Source of the DNA: Flavobacterium beibuense F44-8
GTDB taxonomy: Bacteria; Bacteroidota; Bacteroidia; Flavobacteriales; Flavobacteriaceae
NCBI RefSeq assembly: GCF_000769915.1
Contig: NZ_JRLV01000001.1
Coordinates: 248,001 to 312,000, forward strand
Direction of reading: 5' to 3'
Length of the DNA stretch: 64,000 bases
Below, piece after piece: positions 17,865-27,468 of this stretch. The notes under the pieces are model-generated. The model saw nothing but the letters and a program-made list of their open reading frames with translations, searched no databases and was not told where the DNA came from. The translations under genes were made by a program, and so were the position numbers. Positions within the stretch are counted from its first letter, which is position 1. Every line of letters starts with the position of its first letter.

Positions 17865-17893
17865 CAGTACACAGCAATGTGTGCTGTTTTTTT
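17865..17893. terminator. Terminator between convergent lipoprotein and HAD genes
   Basis: CAGTACACA-GCAA-TGTGTGCTG with one wobble/mismatch, then TTTTTTT. Confidence 0.75.
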
Positions 17894-18509
17894 ATACCTC
17901 TTCGAGGGAAATGATTTTTTTATTGAAAAGCTCTGTTACATCCTCCATTTCCGGGTTTATGGTCCATACTTTAAAGCCTAATAGTTCGGCGGCATCAGTG
18001 TTAAACTTTTTGTCGTCTATAAGCAGTGTGCGTTTTGGCTGAATATCGTGATTGTTTATAATGTAAGTGTACGCTTCAGATTCCGGTTTTCTAACACCTA
18101 TTTCATGAGAGAAATATACACGTTCAAAACACTGATAAAAATCCATGTAGAATGATGCTCCAGCATCATGCTCAAATTTTTCTATATGTATAGGGTCGGT
18201 ATTACTTAGAAGAAATAATCGATAGTTTGCCGATAGCTTTTGTAAAAACTCCAATCTGTGTAAGGGGAAGTCACCAATACCGGCATTCCATGCTTCTCTA
18301 ATTGCAATTGGATCGGCATTTGGTATATAAGCCTTAATTCCTCTTATAAAATCATCTTCTTTAACTCTGCCGGTTTCAAATTTTTTTTCCAGTAGGTCCA
18401 GTTCTTCTGTCCATTCTTTTAGTCCCAGCTTTTTCAGCGCATTGTCGCGGGCTTCATTATCTTTATTGATAAAAACGTCGCCAAAATCAAATATTATAGT
18501 ATTAATCAT
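17892..18509 (-). CDS. HAD family hydrolase (YihX-like phosphatase)
   Basis: 205 aa. HAD motifs in order: IIFDFGDV (motif I; its usual second Asp is replaced in a DxG pattern typical of YihX-like enzymes), LLSNTDPIH (motif II), RKPESEAY (motif III), LLIDDKKFN (motif IV). It probably dephosphorylates a sugar phosphate or nucleotide. Its start overlaps the ribD stop by 8 nt, so the two are cotranscribed, which invites a role as the missing riboflavin-pathway phosphatase (inference only). Confidence 0.88.
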   Translation of the reverse strand: MINTIIFDFGDVFINKDNEARDNALKKLGLKEWTEELDLLEKKFETGRVKEDDFIRGIKAYIPNADPIAIREAWNAGIGDFPLHRLEFLQKLSANYRLFLLSNTDPIHIEKFEHDAGASFYMDFYQCFERVYFSHEIGVRKPESEAYTYIINNHDIQPKRTLLIDDKKFNTDAAELLGFKVWTINPEMEDVTELFNKKIISLEEV

Positions 18510-19560
18510 GATTTCTGAAAATTAAAAGTTCGTCATTGAGTACAAAGTACTTTTCTTTTGCTGTGGCTTGTAATGCCGGCGCTTTTGTTCCTTCATGAAA
18601 AAGGGTTTTACCTTTAAAAACCCTTGCTTCGTCCCACAGGTTTGCATCAATAAACGTTTGCAGGGTTTGCCTGCCGCCTTCAATTATAACCGACTGTAAG
18701 TTGTAATTATAAAGTACATTAGCAATCGTTTGTGGGAGATTACTATCAAAATTTATTTTTTCAAAAAGGAAATTCCCTAAATTAGGTAAATTCTCTTTTT
18801 CTGTCAAAATAATTGTGTTTATTTTTTGTTTTTTAACAAAATAATTATCAGATATTCGGTTTTTTCTGTCTAAAATTATACGTGTTGGATTGTTTCCTGT
18901 CCAGTCTCTCACGTCCAGTTTAGGGTTGTCGTCTAAAACAGTAGTGGTTCCTGCCACTATAGCCATCTCTTCACTGCGCCATTTGTGAACCAGCTGGCGG
19001 GAGTAGGTATTGGTAATCCATACGGGTTTTTTATCTTCATTATTTCTCGTTTCCGGTAACGGACTCAAAAAACCATCGGCTGTTTCGGCCCATTTTAAAA
19101 TAATGTATGGTCGTTTTTTTTCATGATAAGTAAAAAAACGACGGTTAAATTCACGGCATTCCTTTTCAAGTACGCCAACAATCACTTCCCTGCCGGCTTC
19201 TTTAAGTTTACGTATACCGTTGCCTGCTACTTTTTCATGCGGATCTGTAGTACCTATTACTATGGTTTTTATCTGTTCCCGTATTATCAAGTCGCAGCAT
19301 GGCGGAGTTTTACCATAATGGCTGCACGGTTCCAGGCTTACATAGAGTGTGGAAAGCGGTATTAAGTGTTGGTTTTCGGGCTTTACCGAATTGACACAGT
19401 TTACTTCGCCATGGGGCCCGCCATAGGGAGAGGTGTGTCCTTCTCCTATAATAGTATCATTGTATACCAAAACAGCACCTACCGATGGGTTAGGCATTGC
19501 TTCTCTTAATCCGTTTGCTGCCAAATCCAGGCAGCGCTGCATGTATATTTCGTGATTCAT
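18502..19560 (-). CDS. ribD: Bifunctional riboflavin biosynthesis deaminase/reductase RibD
   Basis: 352 aa. The N-terminal deaminase domain has the zinc motif HGEVN (about residue 50; the common form is HAEV) and PCSHYGKTPPCCDLI. The C-terminal reductase domain starts near 150 (RPYIILKWAETADGFL) with the NADPH-binding VEGGRQTLQTFI-like IIEGGRQTL. It converts the GTP-derived pyrimidine in two steps of riboflavin synthesis. It is coupled to the HAD gene downstream. Confidence 0.95.
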   Translation of the reverse strand: MNHEIYMQRCLDLAANGLREAMPNPSVGAVLVYNDTIIGEGHTSPYGGPHGEVNCVNSVKPENQHLIPLSTLYVSLEPCSHYGKTPPCCDLIIREQIKTIVIGTTDPHEKVAGNGIRKLKEAGREVIVGVLEKECREFNRRFFTYHEKKRPYIILKWAETADGFLSPLPETRNNEDKKPVWITNTYSRQLVHKWRSEEMAIVAGTTTVLDDNPKLDVRDWTGNNPTRIILDRKNRISDNYFVKKQKINTIILTEKENLPNLGNFLFEKINFDSNLPQTIANVLYNYNLQSVIIEGGRQTLQTFIDANLWDEARVFKGKTLFHEGTKAPALQATAKEKYFVLNDELLIFRNHD

Positions 19561-19636
19561 GGGCGATGAAGTAGTAAGAAATCAAAGTTACAAAGTTTTG
19601 TGCAGCCGTAAATCCATTATTGGTTAGTTTTGTAGT

Positions 19637-20137
19637 ATGGATTCAGTTATCATCAGACCAATAGCACTTGCCGACAATAAAACGGTGGCAAAAGTAATAC
19701 GCGATGTGCTTATAGAGCACAATGTGCCTAAGGTGGGTACGGCATATGCCGATGTGTCACTTGACAGTATGTTTGAGACTTATACGCAAAATAACAGTGT
19801 TTACTTAGTTATTGAGAAAAATGGCAAAATTATTGGAGGTGCTGGTATAGCACCGTTGGAGAACGGACCCGCTGATGTATGCGAGCTGCAAAAGATGTAT
19901 TTTCTTGCTGAAGCACGCGGACTGGGTTTAGGAAGCCTCATGATGAAAAAATGTCTTGAAAGCGCTTCGGGTTTTGGTTTCAAAAAATGTTATCTTGAAA
20001 CTATGCCTTATATGGAAGATGCACAAAAACTGTATAAAAAGTCAGGCTTTGTATATCTGGATGCTCCAATGGGTAATACCGGACACAATTCGTGCCCTGT
20101 GTGGATGATAAAAGAACTAAACACAAATGAACATTAG
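19637..20137 (+). CDS. GNAT family N-acetyltransferase
   Basis: 166 aa. Acetyl-CoA binding motif A is AEARGLGLGSLMMKK (RxxGxG/A) near residue 95, followed by YLETMPYMEDAQKLYKKSGF. The substrate is unknown. The last 11 nt overlap prmC, so the two are cotranscribed. Confidence 0.88.
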   Translation: MDSVIIRPIALADNKTVAKVIRDVLIEHNVPKVGTAYADVSLDSMFETYTQNNSVYLVIEKNGKIIGGAGIAPLENGPADVCELQKMYFLAEARGLGLGSLMMKKCLESASGFGFKKCYLETMPYMEDAQKLYKKSGFVYLDAPMGNTGHNSCPVWMIKELNTNEH

Positions 20138-20972
20138 AGAATATCGCGCCTTTTTTTTAGATACGCTAAGCAAAGCCTATGATGCAGCCGAAGCGGAGAG
20201 TCTTTTTTACATATGCCTTGAAGAACTTAAAGGCTGGAAAAAAGTTGACTTGGCAATGAACAGCAATGCCGAACTGGATAGGGTAGAACTTGTTAAATGG
20301 AATGAGGTATTAACTCAACTGGAGCAGGAGAGGCCTATACAGTATATTTTTGGTAATGCTCATTTCTATGGGCTTGAGTTTTTTGTTGATGAGAATACCC
20401 TGATACCACGACCTGAAACGGAGGAGCTTGTAGAATGGATTATCAATGAAAATAAAGGGAAGAAAGATATTAAAATACTGGACATAGGTACCGGTAGTGG
20501 CTGTATCGCCATAACTCTTGCTAAAAATCTGCCACAGGCTAAGGTCTATGCCATAGATGTTTCTAAAGATGCGTTGGCTAAAGCCAGAGGTAATGCTGTG
20601 CGTAATGAGGCCGATGTAACCTTTATTGAGAAAGATATTCTTGTGGCAGACTCATTGCCGGAATCTTTTGATGTTATCGTTTCAAATCCGCCTTATGTGC
20701 GCAATCTGGAAAAGCAGGAAATAAAGAATAATGTACTGCAGTATGAACCTCACCTGGCTCTTTTTGTAGATGATAATGACCCATTACTTTTTTACAGAAA
20801 AATAGCTAAGCTGGGAGACAGGTCACTTACCGGTAACGGGAAAATCTATTTTGAGATAAACCAGTATTTAGGACCACAAACTGTTACCATGCTTCAGGAA
20901 GAAGGGTACAAAAACGTTATCCTTAAAAAAGATATTTATGGTAACGACCGTATGGTGTCGTGCGATGTTTAA
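20127..20972 (+). CDS. prmC: Peptide chain release factor N5-glutamine methyltransferase
   Basis: 281 aa. SAM-binding ILDIGTGSGCIAI near residue 115 and the catalytic NPPY motif (VSNPPYVRN) near 190 identify PrmC/HemK. It methylates the GGQ glutamine of RF1/RF2. The N-terminal 80 residues are the helical release-factor-binding domain. RPETEELVEW is conserved. Confidence 0.95.
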   Translation: MNIREYRAFFLDTLSKAYDAAEAESLFYICLEELKGWKKVDLAMNSNAELDRVELVKWNEVLTQLEQERPIQYIFGNAHFYGLEFFVDENTLIPRPETEELVEWIINENKGKKDIKILDIGTGSGCIAITLAKNLPQAKVYAIDVSKDALAKARGNAVRNEADVTFIEKDILVADSLPESFDVIVSNPPYVRNLEKQEIKNNVLQYEPHLALFVDDNDPLLFYRKIAKLGDRSLTGNGKIYFEINQYLGPQTVTMLQEEGYKNVILKKDIYGNDRMVSCDV

Positions 20973-20981
20973 AAGAGTTTA

Positions 20982-22223
20982 TTATTCGTATCGTAAAGAC
21001 TCTACCGGGTCTAACGAAGCAGCTTTAATAGCCGGGTAAGCTCCCGATATTATAGTAACAACTATAATAGTGGTTAAGGCAGCTATTGTGGCTCCCCAAG
21101 GCATTGGAAAAGCGGCTTTCATTACAATAGATGCTCCGTAACCGGTTAGTAAACCTAATACGATTCCTAATAATCCACCCAAAAAGCTTATTATAAGGGT
21201 TTCTGTAAGAAACTGTCCCGCTATAGTGTTCTTTTTGGCACCAAGAGATTTACGCACTCCAATTTCACGGGTTCTTTCGGTTACCGATACCAGCATGATA
21301 TTCATAAGTGCTATTGTAGAACCAAAAACCGTAATAATACCAATGCACCATGCGGCATAATTTAATATGTTGATTTGCGACATCAGGCGTTGTAACAATT
21401 CGTCGCTTCTGGCAATACCAAAATTATTTTCTTCTACAGGGTTTAGTTTTCTAACTCTTCTCATGGTAATGGTGGCTTCGTCTATAGAACCGTCCAACAT
21501 ATCCTTATTTTGGGTTTTAACCTTTATATCATAATTAATGTTTGGAGCGGTAAATAACGATCTTGCTACCTGTATAGGTAATAAAACTCTTAAATCCTGC
21601 CTGTTGCCAAAGGTAGATCCCTGTTCTTTTAATACACCTATTACTTTAAATCTTGCGCCTCTTATAGAGATTGTTTTTCCTATTGGATTAATATCTTTTA
21701 AAAGCCCTTTTTCAAAATCAGAACCTACAATACAAACATAGTTGTTATTTTGTATGTCAAAAGTGGTAAAGTTTCTTCCCTGTGTTGTTTCCAGTCCGGA
21801 GTTACCCATAAAATTATGGTCTACACCAAGTACGCTGATTTCAGGGTCTGTTTTTTCCGAACCGTATTTTACCTCTATATCACTCGCTGCGGTAAAAGAT
21901 AATGATACTGCCGAAGCGGGGAAATGGTATTTGTCCTGAAATGATTTTGCCTGCGGATAGGTAATATTCGGGTTTATTTTCGCAGTTCTGTCGTTTTGTC
22001 TTATTTGTTGGGAAAAGTCATAACGGCTGATGGAGAAGGTATTGGTTCCCATTGCCGAAAAGTTACCGGTAATAGTATTTTCAAGCACCTTAACGGTAGC
22101 AAGTATGCCTACCAGTGCCCATATACCTACACCAATAATAATTACGGTAAGTATGGTGCGCAGCAGTTGCGTTTTAATGGAACTAAAGGCGATTTTGGTA
22201 TTTTCCCTTAACAGGCTAAACAT
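20982..22223 (-). CDS. ABC transporter permease, MacB/FtsX type
   Basis: 413 aa. First TM near residues 20-45 (LLRTILTVIIIGVGIWALVGILA), then a periplasmic MacB core domain (residues 50-270) and three C-terminal TM helices with the FtsX signature (VSVTERTREIGVRKSLGAKK). MacB-like systems are mechanotransducers or exporters. The partner ATPase is not adjacent, so it must be encoded elsewhere. Confidence 0.9.
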   Translation of the reverse strand: MFSLLRENTKIAFSSIKTQLLRTILTVIIIGVGIWALVGILATVKVLENTITGNFSAMGTNTFSISRYDFSQQIRQNDRTAKINPNITYPQAKSFQDKYHFPASAVSLSFTAASDIEVKYGSEKTDPEISVLGVDHNFMGNSGLETTQGRNFTTFDIQNNNYVCIVGSDFEKGLLKDINPIGKTISIRGARFKVIGVLKEQGSTFGNRQDLRVLLPIQVARSLFTAPNINYDIKVKTQNKDMLDGSIDEATITMRRVRKLNPVEENNFGIARSDELLQRLMSQINILNYAAWCIGIITVFGSTIALMNIMLVSVTERTREIGVRKSLGAKKNTIAGQFLTETLIISFLGGLLGIVLGLLTGYGASIVMKAAFPMPWGATIAALTTIIVVTIISGAYPAIKAASLDPVESLRYE

Positions 22224-22357
22224 AGGTTTTGCAATTTAGCCACTAAAATACATAAATTGTTTTAGCTATTTGGTGTAAAAATTACCAAGTATGCTTAAAG
22301 CGTTACAAAACCTTATAATAGAAACATAAACTGTAAGCCAAAAAGGGTAAACTGTAT

Positions 22358-22365
22358 TATATTTG
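22358..22365 (+). promoter_or_regulatory. -7 element of the hisS promoter
   Basis: TATATTTG matches TAnnTTTG, 27 bp before the hisS ATG. No good TTG at -33. Confidence 0.6.
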
Positions 22366-22391
22366 CACTTAAATTAAAAATAAGATTTACT

Positions 22392-23762
22392 ATGGCACAA
22401 AAACCGGGAATTCCAAAAGGAACAAGAGATTTTTCACCTGCTGAGGTGGCTAAGCGTCAATATATAATATCGGCGATAAAGCATCATTTTGAGACTTTTG
22501 GATTTCAGCCAATAGAGACTCCTACCTTCGAAAACTCATCTACCCTTATGGGGAAATATGGGGAAGAAGGAGACCGACTTATTTTTAAGATACTTAATTC
22601 AGGTGACTACCTTGCTAAAGTTGATGCTGCACTTCTGGAAAATAAAGATAGTGTTAAGGTAGCTTCACAAATATCTGAAAAAGCACTTCGTTATGATTTA
22701 ACTGTACCTTTTGCACGTTATGTGGTACAGCATCAAAATGATATTGTATTTCCGTTTAAGCGTTACCAAATTCAACCGGTATGGAGAGCAGACAAGCCTC
22801 AAAAAAGCCGTTACAGGGAATTTTACCAGTGTGATGCTGATGTTGTAGGGTCTAAATCGTTATGGCAGGAAGTAGAGTTTGTACAGCTTTATGATGGTGT
22901 GTTTACGTCGCTTGGACTAAACGGAGTTACTATTAAAATCAATAACCGTAAAATACTTTCGGGAATTGCTGAAGTTATTGGGGCTAAAGATAAACTGATT
23001 GACTTTACTGTTGCTCTTGATAAGCTTGACAAAATAGGTGAAGACGGGGTTAAAAAAGAGATGCTTGAAAAAGGCATTGGTGAAGATGCAATACAAAAAG
23101 TACAGCCGTTATTTAACTTTACCGGAAGCATAAATGAAAAGCTGGATAAGTTAAACGAGCTACTGGCCACATCAGAAGAAGGTTTAAAAGGAGTTGAGGA
23201 ACTTCGTTTTATATGTGATAATGTTGCTGCTATTGGCTTAGGAGAGTCAACTCTTGATCTTGATGTAACACTGGCACGCGGACTTAACTATTACACTGGT
23301 GCGATATTTGAAGTTTCGGCACCTGCCGGAGTTAAAATAGGCTCTATAGGTGGTGGCGGAAGATATGACGACCTTACCGGTATATTCGGATTAAAGAATA
23401 TGAGTGGTGTAGGTATATCTTTCGGTCTTGATCGTATATATGACGTGATTGAGGAGCTTAACCTGTTCCCTGATACTGTTACAGAATCGACTAAAGTACT
23501 ATTTATCAACTTTGGAGATAAAGAATCACTATATGCTATGAAAGCTGTAAAACAATTAAGAGCTGCAGGTATTAAATCAGAGCTTTATCCTGATTCGGCA
23601 AAGGTTGGTAAACAATTCCAGCACGCTGATAAGCGCGGAATACCATTTGCGGTATTAACAGGTGATGAAGAGATAAACAATAATACCTTCACACTAAAAA
23701 ACCTTGCTACCGGAGAACAGGAGCAGGTAAGCTTAGAAGAATTAAAAAATAAAATCCAATAA
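22392..23762 (+). CDS. hisS: Histidine-tRNA ligase
   Basis: 456 aa. Class II synthetase motif 1 around [12 protein letters not shown], motif 2 [23 protein letters not shown] ([19 protein letters not shown]), the histidine-A motif [14 protein letters not shown], and motif 3 GGGGRYDDL with [11 protein letters not shown]. The C-terminal anticodon-binding domain spans about 360-456. It charges tRNA-His. Monocistronic with a strong terminator. Confidence 0.96.
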   Translation: MAQKPGIPKGTRDFSPAEVAKRQYIISAIKHHFETFGFQPIETPTFENSSTLMGKYGEEGDRLIFKILNSGDYLAKVDAALLENKDSVKVASQISEKALRYDLTVPFARYVVQHQNDIVFPFKRYQIQPVWRADKPQKSRYREFYQCDADVVGSKSLWQEVEFVQLYDGVFTSLGLNGVTIKINNRKILSGIAEVIGAKDKLIDFTVALDKLDKIGEDGVKKEMLEKGIGEDAIQKVQPLFNFTGSINEKLDKLNELLATSEEGLKGVEELRFICDNVAAIGLGESTLDLDVTLARGLNYYTGAIFEVSAPAGVKIGSIGGGGRYDDLTGIFGLKNMSGVGISFGLDRIYDVIEELNLFPDTVTESTKVLFINFGDKESLYAMKAVKQLRAAGIKSELYPDSAKVGKQFQHADKRGIPFAVLTGDEEINNNTFTLKNLATGEQEQVSLEELKNKIQ

Positions 23763-23769
23763 TAAAAAG

Positions 23770-23794
23770 GCCTCCCTTTCGGGAGGCTTTTTTA
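23770..23794. terminator. Terminator after hisS
   Basis: GCCTCCC-TTTC-GGGAGGC and a T-run. It also lies at the 3' end of the convergent small gene. Confidence 0.88.
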
Positions 23795-24022
23795 TATTTC
23801 AGCTGTTTCGATTTTGTTTCGTGATATACTTCCTGTTGTGTCTTCCAATATGGTTATTCCTAATATTTCAAAAGGACGCTCCATAAAGCCATGTTGTGAA
23901 ATATAATCCATGGCCAGGCTGTCAAAACTATCAGGGTGTAATACAATTGCTACACTGTCTGTAAGTTCATTTTCCAGAATATAATCACGTATTCCTGCAA
24001 AATTTATTTTATCGTTATGCAT
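23792..24022 (-). CDS. Small hypothetical protein, paralogue A of a three-member family
   Basis: 76 aa, acidic, no TM or signal. It aligns by eye with the 77-aa product at 24193-24426: FAGIRDYILENELTDSV / FNAMREFIIENELTDSV, and LHPDSFDSL / LHPDNFDEL, then ERPFEILGI. A more distant relative is at 26023-26247. Function unknown. Confidence 0.75.
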   Translation of the reverse strand: MHNDKINFAGIRDYILENELTDSVAIVLHPDSFDSLAMDYISQHGFMERPFEILGITILEDTTGSISRNKIETAEI

Positions 24023-24141
24023 AAAGTTGTTGGTTTGCTTAAGGTATTGAGTAGGGGAGGTTGTATTGCAAGTTGCAACTTAATTGTTATGCTTGACTTA
24101 TAGTTTTATGTTTTAAAGATTACAATATTATGTATACAATA

Positions 24142-24163
24142 AAACCCCGCTTTAAGCGGGGTT
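24142..24163 (-). terminator. Terminator after paralogue B
   Basis: AAACCCCGCTT-T-AAGCGGGGTTT, a strong GC-rich stem with T-runs, 30 bp past the stop of the 77-aa gene. Confidence 0.85.
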
Positions 24164-24192
24164 TCGATTGTTTTTTGGTCGTAAAGTGAAAA

Positions 24193-24426
24193 TTATTGAG
24201 CGTTTTCCATAATATGGATTTTGCTTTTAGGAATGTCTCCAGAGTTATCCTGCAGGATTTCAATTCCAAGAATTTCAAACGGACGTTCAATCTGATTGTC
24301 GTTAAAGTCCAGATAATCCAAAACAAGTTCGTCGAAATTGTCCGGATGCAGCGTGATAGACACGCTGTCTGTTAATTCATTCTCAATAATAAATTCACGC
24401 ATAGCGTTAAAAGTAATTTTCTCCAT
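24193..24426 (-). CDS. Small hypothetical protein, paralogue B
   Basis: 77 aa, close paralogue of the 76-aa protein at 23792-24022, with ENELTDSVSITLHPDNFDEL and QIERPFEILGIEIL. The tandem arrangement suggests duplication. Each copy has its own transcription unit. The leader upstream (24427-24719) is very A/T-rich and noncoding, shared with the divergent 276-aa gene. Confidence 0.75.
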   Translation of the reverse strand: MEKITFNAMREFIIENELTDSVSITLHPDNFDELVLDYLDFNDNQIERPFEILGIEILQDNSGDIPKSKIHIMENAQ

Positions 24427-24719
24427 AAGCGTTTGGTTATTTATTTATGTTTCGATAAAAATAGATATTCTACTGAATTAAGTTTAGTTAAAATTGTTAA
24501 AACTTTAAATTTTAACACTTAAAAAAACGATGTAGGTAAAATATTGTTAGAGAAATGTTAATAAATTTTGAGTTTTTAACAGAAGTTAAAAAGCTGACAA
24601 TCTGTTATATTACTATATTTTTTGTTAAAAAATATTTTTAACAACCAATTTTTAAATAAAATTCATGCTTGCCATGTGAAAATTAATTAAAATTGCTTTT
24701 TCTTTAAATAGCATACCAA

Positions 24720-25550
24720 ATGAGGTTTATTTCCAAACTTACTACTTTATTACTACTTACAATTTTTTGTCCAACAAGCTTGTTTTCACAACATAATGAG
24801 AAAGAAATCATGGAGCAGGGCAAGCTTCTTTATAAATCAGAAAAGGCATCATGGCAGGGGACAGATATGTTTTTAGACCGCTTTCCTGAAAAAAGTAAAC
24901 TTGCAGGAGGGTATTTTTCTTATACAGAGAATGACAGGAACATTTGTGTTTTTTATGACAGGGATACTGTGCCTAAAACCGTAGCAGTGTTTTCTTTTGA
25001 TGATACTTATTTATCTGTAAGAGCTCAAATTGATACCGTTGCCAGGGAGTTTAGTGATTATGAAAATGACCTGTACAGTATAAGAAAGGAAGCAATGGCA
25101 GAACTTAACAGAAATCCTGTTTTTGAGTTTTACAACTATACTTCTTTTAATCCGGTGCCTCTTATATATAAAGAGAAAAAAATGGTTTACTTTTTTACTG
25201 GTCCTAAAAAAGGTAATGTAGTTATTTTTGGAAACGATTATCTTATTACCTTTAATGATGATAATACGGTTGATAATGTTGAAAAACTGCATAGTAGTAT
25301 GACTCCGGTAAACTATAGTGGTAATTCTTCAGAAACAAATTCATTGCATGCCCATACCGAAGATGATATTATAACTGCTACAGATGTTTGTGTGCTGATG
25401 CTTTACAGTCCTTATACCAATTGGGAAAAACATTACGTATTATCTAAAACGAAAGTGTCGGTTTGGGACTGTTATAAAAATGAGTTTTATATTATAGATC
25501 GTTCGGCTTGGGAAAAAGGGCTTAACGCCGCCAGGCAAAAGAAAGAGTAA
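24720..25550 (+). CDS. Secreted hypothetical protein
   Basis: 276 aa with signal peptide (SKLTTLLLLTIFCPTSLFSQ, probable cleavage after SQ). The mature region is mixed alpha/beta; no motif recognised. Its TAA overlaps the next ATG (TAATG), so it is coupled to the 73-aa gene. Confidence 0.7.
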   Translation: MRFISKLTTLLLLTIFCPTSLFSQHNEKEIMEQGKLLYKSEKASWQGTDMFLDRFPEKSKLAGGYFSYTENDRNICVFYDRDTVPKTVAVFSFDDTYLSVRAQIDTVAREFSDYENDLYSIRKEAMAELNRNPVFEFYNYTSFNPVPLIYKEKKMVYFFTGPKKGNVVIFGNDYLITFNDDNTVDNVEKLHSSMTPVNYSGNSSETNSLHAHTEDDIITATDVCVLMLYSPYTNWEKHYVLSKTKVSVWDCYKNEFYIIDRSAWEKGLNAARQKKE

Positions 25551-25771
25551 TGATTATGAAAAAACTTTTACTGCTATTGTTGCTTGTTCCTCTTACTGCT
25601 TTTAACGGAAGCGGGGAAAGTGATGTGTATATATGTACGGGTAAAAGTTCAAAGCGATATCATTACAATAAAAACTGCCGGGGACTTTCAAACTGTAAAG
25701 CCGATATTAAAGAAGTTACTCTTAAAGAAGCTAAAGATAAGGGACGTACTTTATGTGGTTATGAAGACTGA
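25550..25771 (+). CDS. Small secreted protein with a Cys/His metal-binding-like pattern
   Basis: 73 aa. Signal peptide (KKLLLLLLLVPLTAFNGS), then VYICTGKSSKRYHYNKNCRG. Spaced Cys and His residues are followed by a helix EVTLKEAKDKGRTLC. Short proteins of this pattern (Cx..YHxxxxCxxL...AxxxGxxxC) occur widely as secreted or phage-encoded zinc-like knuckles. The role is unknown. It is translationally coupled to the upstream secreted protein. Confidence 0.65.
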   Translation: MIMKKLLLLLLLVPLTAFNGSGESDVYICTGKSSKRYHYNKNCRGLSNCKADIKEVTLKEAKDKGRTLCGYED

Positions 25772-26022
25772 TTTTTAAGGTGCAATTAATTCAGTTTGTT
25801 AAAAAAGACTTAAAATTTAAGTTTTTCGGATAAGGTTCTAAAGTGTTAAAAATCGTCTTTTTACTGTATTTTATTGATTATTATGGTAGTTAAAAGATAA
25901 AATCAAGTGTTTGGTCGATAAAATAAATTTTTAGGAAAATTTAAACATTTATTGGCTTTTTCTTACCAAAATTTTAAAGGTTTAAATCTCATCTTTGTAA
26001 CATTAACCAACTCCACGTTACC

Positions 26023-26247
26023 ATGAGAAAAAACATCGACCTTGCTACCATTAAGAGATTTATTCTAACAAATGCCCTTAAAGGAAATGTAATGCTAATG
26101 CTTCACCCGTCTAACTTTGAAAGACTGGTAAAAGCAGGAAAAAACAAAGTGAAATCATTACGCGTTTCGGGAATCAATATCATTGCCGATAACAATAATG
26201 AGGTGAAAGAAGACGAAATAGACATACTAGAGGTACATTTCGGTTAA
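26023..26247 (+). CDS. Small hypothetical protein, paralogue C
   Basis: 74 aa. It shares with paralogues A and B the order (I)xxFIxxNxLxxxVxxxLHPxxFxxL, then a GI-I-(D/N)N segment and an acidic end. It is more diverged and more basic. Own terminator at 26277-26298. Function unknown. Confidence 0.72.
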   Translation: MRKNIDLATIKRFILTNALKGNVMLMLHPSNFERLVKAGKNKVKSLRVSGINIIADNNNEVKEDEIDILEVHFG

Positions 26248-26276
26248 ATAAATACAACAAAAATATTTTAGATAGA

Positions 26277-26298
26277 AAACCACCCAATAGGGTGGTTT
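26277..26298 (+). terminator. Terminator after paralogue C
   Basis: AAACCACCC-AATA-GGGTGGTTT followed by T-run. Confidence 0.88.
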
Positions 26299-26415
26299 TT
26301 AGTTTTTTATCACATCCTTAAGAATACTTTATCATATAGTTGGCTATTGCTGTTTTGAATATTAAATAACTTTATATGAGGCAATTAATCAAAACAATCT
26401 CAAAAAAGTGAAGTC

Positions 26416-27219
26416 ATGGAAACAAAAGTGATACAGCGAAAAGAAACAGGGAACTTAAAAAGGAATTTTTCTAAATACGACCCCTCTGGTACTGATCCCA
26501 ACCGATATGCTTCGGTTACTAATCATGAGGAGGCAGATGAATACCTGCATGGGAAAAAGAGTATAGTACCCGGACTGCATGTTAATGTAGGGAAAGCAGA
26601 AAGAGCTTTAATGATTGCAGGAGGTGCTTATTTATTATACAGAGCACTTAGTAAAAAAGATGAAAGAAAAGTACTTGAGGGTATTACGGCAGGTACAATG
26701 CTGTTTAGAGGTATAAGTGGTTACTGCCCGGCATATGACGCTTTGAGTAATTCAAAATTGTTAAAAGGCGGTAGTGTGACTATCTCATCTGCTTTTACGG
26801 TTAATAAACATGTTGCTGAGGTGTACCATGCCTGGAGGCAGTTGGAATCATTACCTCTGTTTATGGAGCATCTTGATAGTGTAAGGCAGGTAAACGAGGA
26901 GATATCTGAATGGAAAGCAAAAGTTCCGGGAGAACTTGGTACTATTTCATGGAATGCCGAAATACTTGACGATAAACCAAATGAATTGTTAAGTTGGCAT
27001 TCGCTTGCAGGAGCTGCTATTCATAATTCAGGTAAAGTGAGGTTTAAAGATAACGGTAGCAGCACAGATGTAGAAGTAACCATTTCCTATAAAGCACCAA
27101 TGGGTGCTGCTGGTGAAGCGGCTGCTAAACTACTAAGCCCAGTATTTGAGAAAATGATAACTAAAGATATTGAAGGTTTTAAAAGTTATATGGAGGCCGG
27201 AAATGCACCTATGCCTTAA
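26416..27219 (+). CDS. SRPBCC-domain protein with DUF2892-like membrane segment
   Basis: 267 aa. Residues about 50-115 match the DUF2892 inner-membrane pattern (NVGKAERALMIAGGAYLLYRAL ... GISGYCPAY). Residues about 120-260 are a SRPBCC/cyclase-like domain (VTISSAFTVNKHVAEVYHAW ... LPLFMEHLDSV). The combination is common for ligand-binding polyketide-cyclase-like proteins in Bacteroidota. The ligand is unknown. Confidence 0.82.
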   Translation: METKVIQRKETGNLKRNFSKYDPSGTDPNRYASVTNHEEADEYLHGKKSIVPGLHVNVGKAERALMIAGGAYLLYRALSKKDERKVLEGITAGTMLFRGISGYCPAYDALSNSKLLKGGSVTISSAFTVNKHVAEVYHAWRQLESLPLFMEHLDSVRQVNEEISEWKAKVPGELGTISWNAEILDDKPNELLSWHSLAGAAIHNSGKVRFKDNGSSTDVEVTISYKAPMGAAGEAAAKLLSPVFEKMITKDIEGFKSYMEAGNAPMP

Positions 27220-27264
27220 TTTAACCAGTGCCAATTTCTGCATCTTGCCTTATTGTATAAAAAA

Positions 27265-27285
27265 ACTCCCCTGTTAAAGGGGAGT
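27265..27285 (+). terminator. Terminator after the SRPBCC gene
   Basis: ACTCCCC/GGGGAGT stem with T-run. Confidence 0.88.
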
Positions 27286-27312
27286 TTTTCATTTAAAACG
27301 AATTGGCAAAAT

Positions 27313-27468
27313 CTAGTTAAAAATTCCATATAGACCGCCAATTACCATTATCGCCATAATGGTAATCACGGCAATTTCAATATATCGTATAATTGCATCC
27401 TTTCTTTTAAAAGAAAAATAGTGTGCATACTTCTTTTTTCGCGTTAATGTGTTTCCTGTGTCCTTCAT
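27313..27468 (-). CDS. Small single-TM protein (51 aa)
   Basis: On the minus strand, an ATG at 27468 opens 51 codons: a basic N-terminus (TLTRKKKYAHYFSFKRKD), then one TM helix (IEIAVITIMAIMVIGGLYGIF), then TAG at 27315-27313. The basic-in, hydrophobic-last topology and clean ORF between two terminator regions make it a plausible real membrane peptide. No homologue recognised. Confidence 0.55.
   Translation of the reverse strand: MKDTGNTLTRKKKYAHYFSFKRKDAIIRYIEIAVITIMAIMVIGGLYGIFN

Noticed and set aside
17892..18509. HAD enzyme as the riboflavin-pathway phosphatase
   Set aside because: Overlap with ribD is suggestive, but HAD specificity cannot be read from motifs, so it is mentioned only as a possibility.
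24070..24081. Palindrome AAGTTGCAACTT in the chromosome
   Set aside because: It shares GTTGCAAC with the element motif but lacks the CG flanks and stands alone, so I did not count it as a copy.
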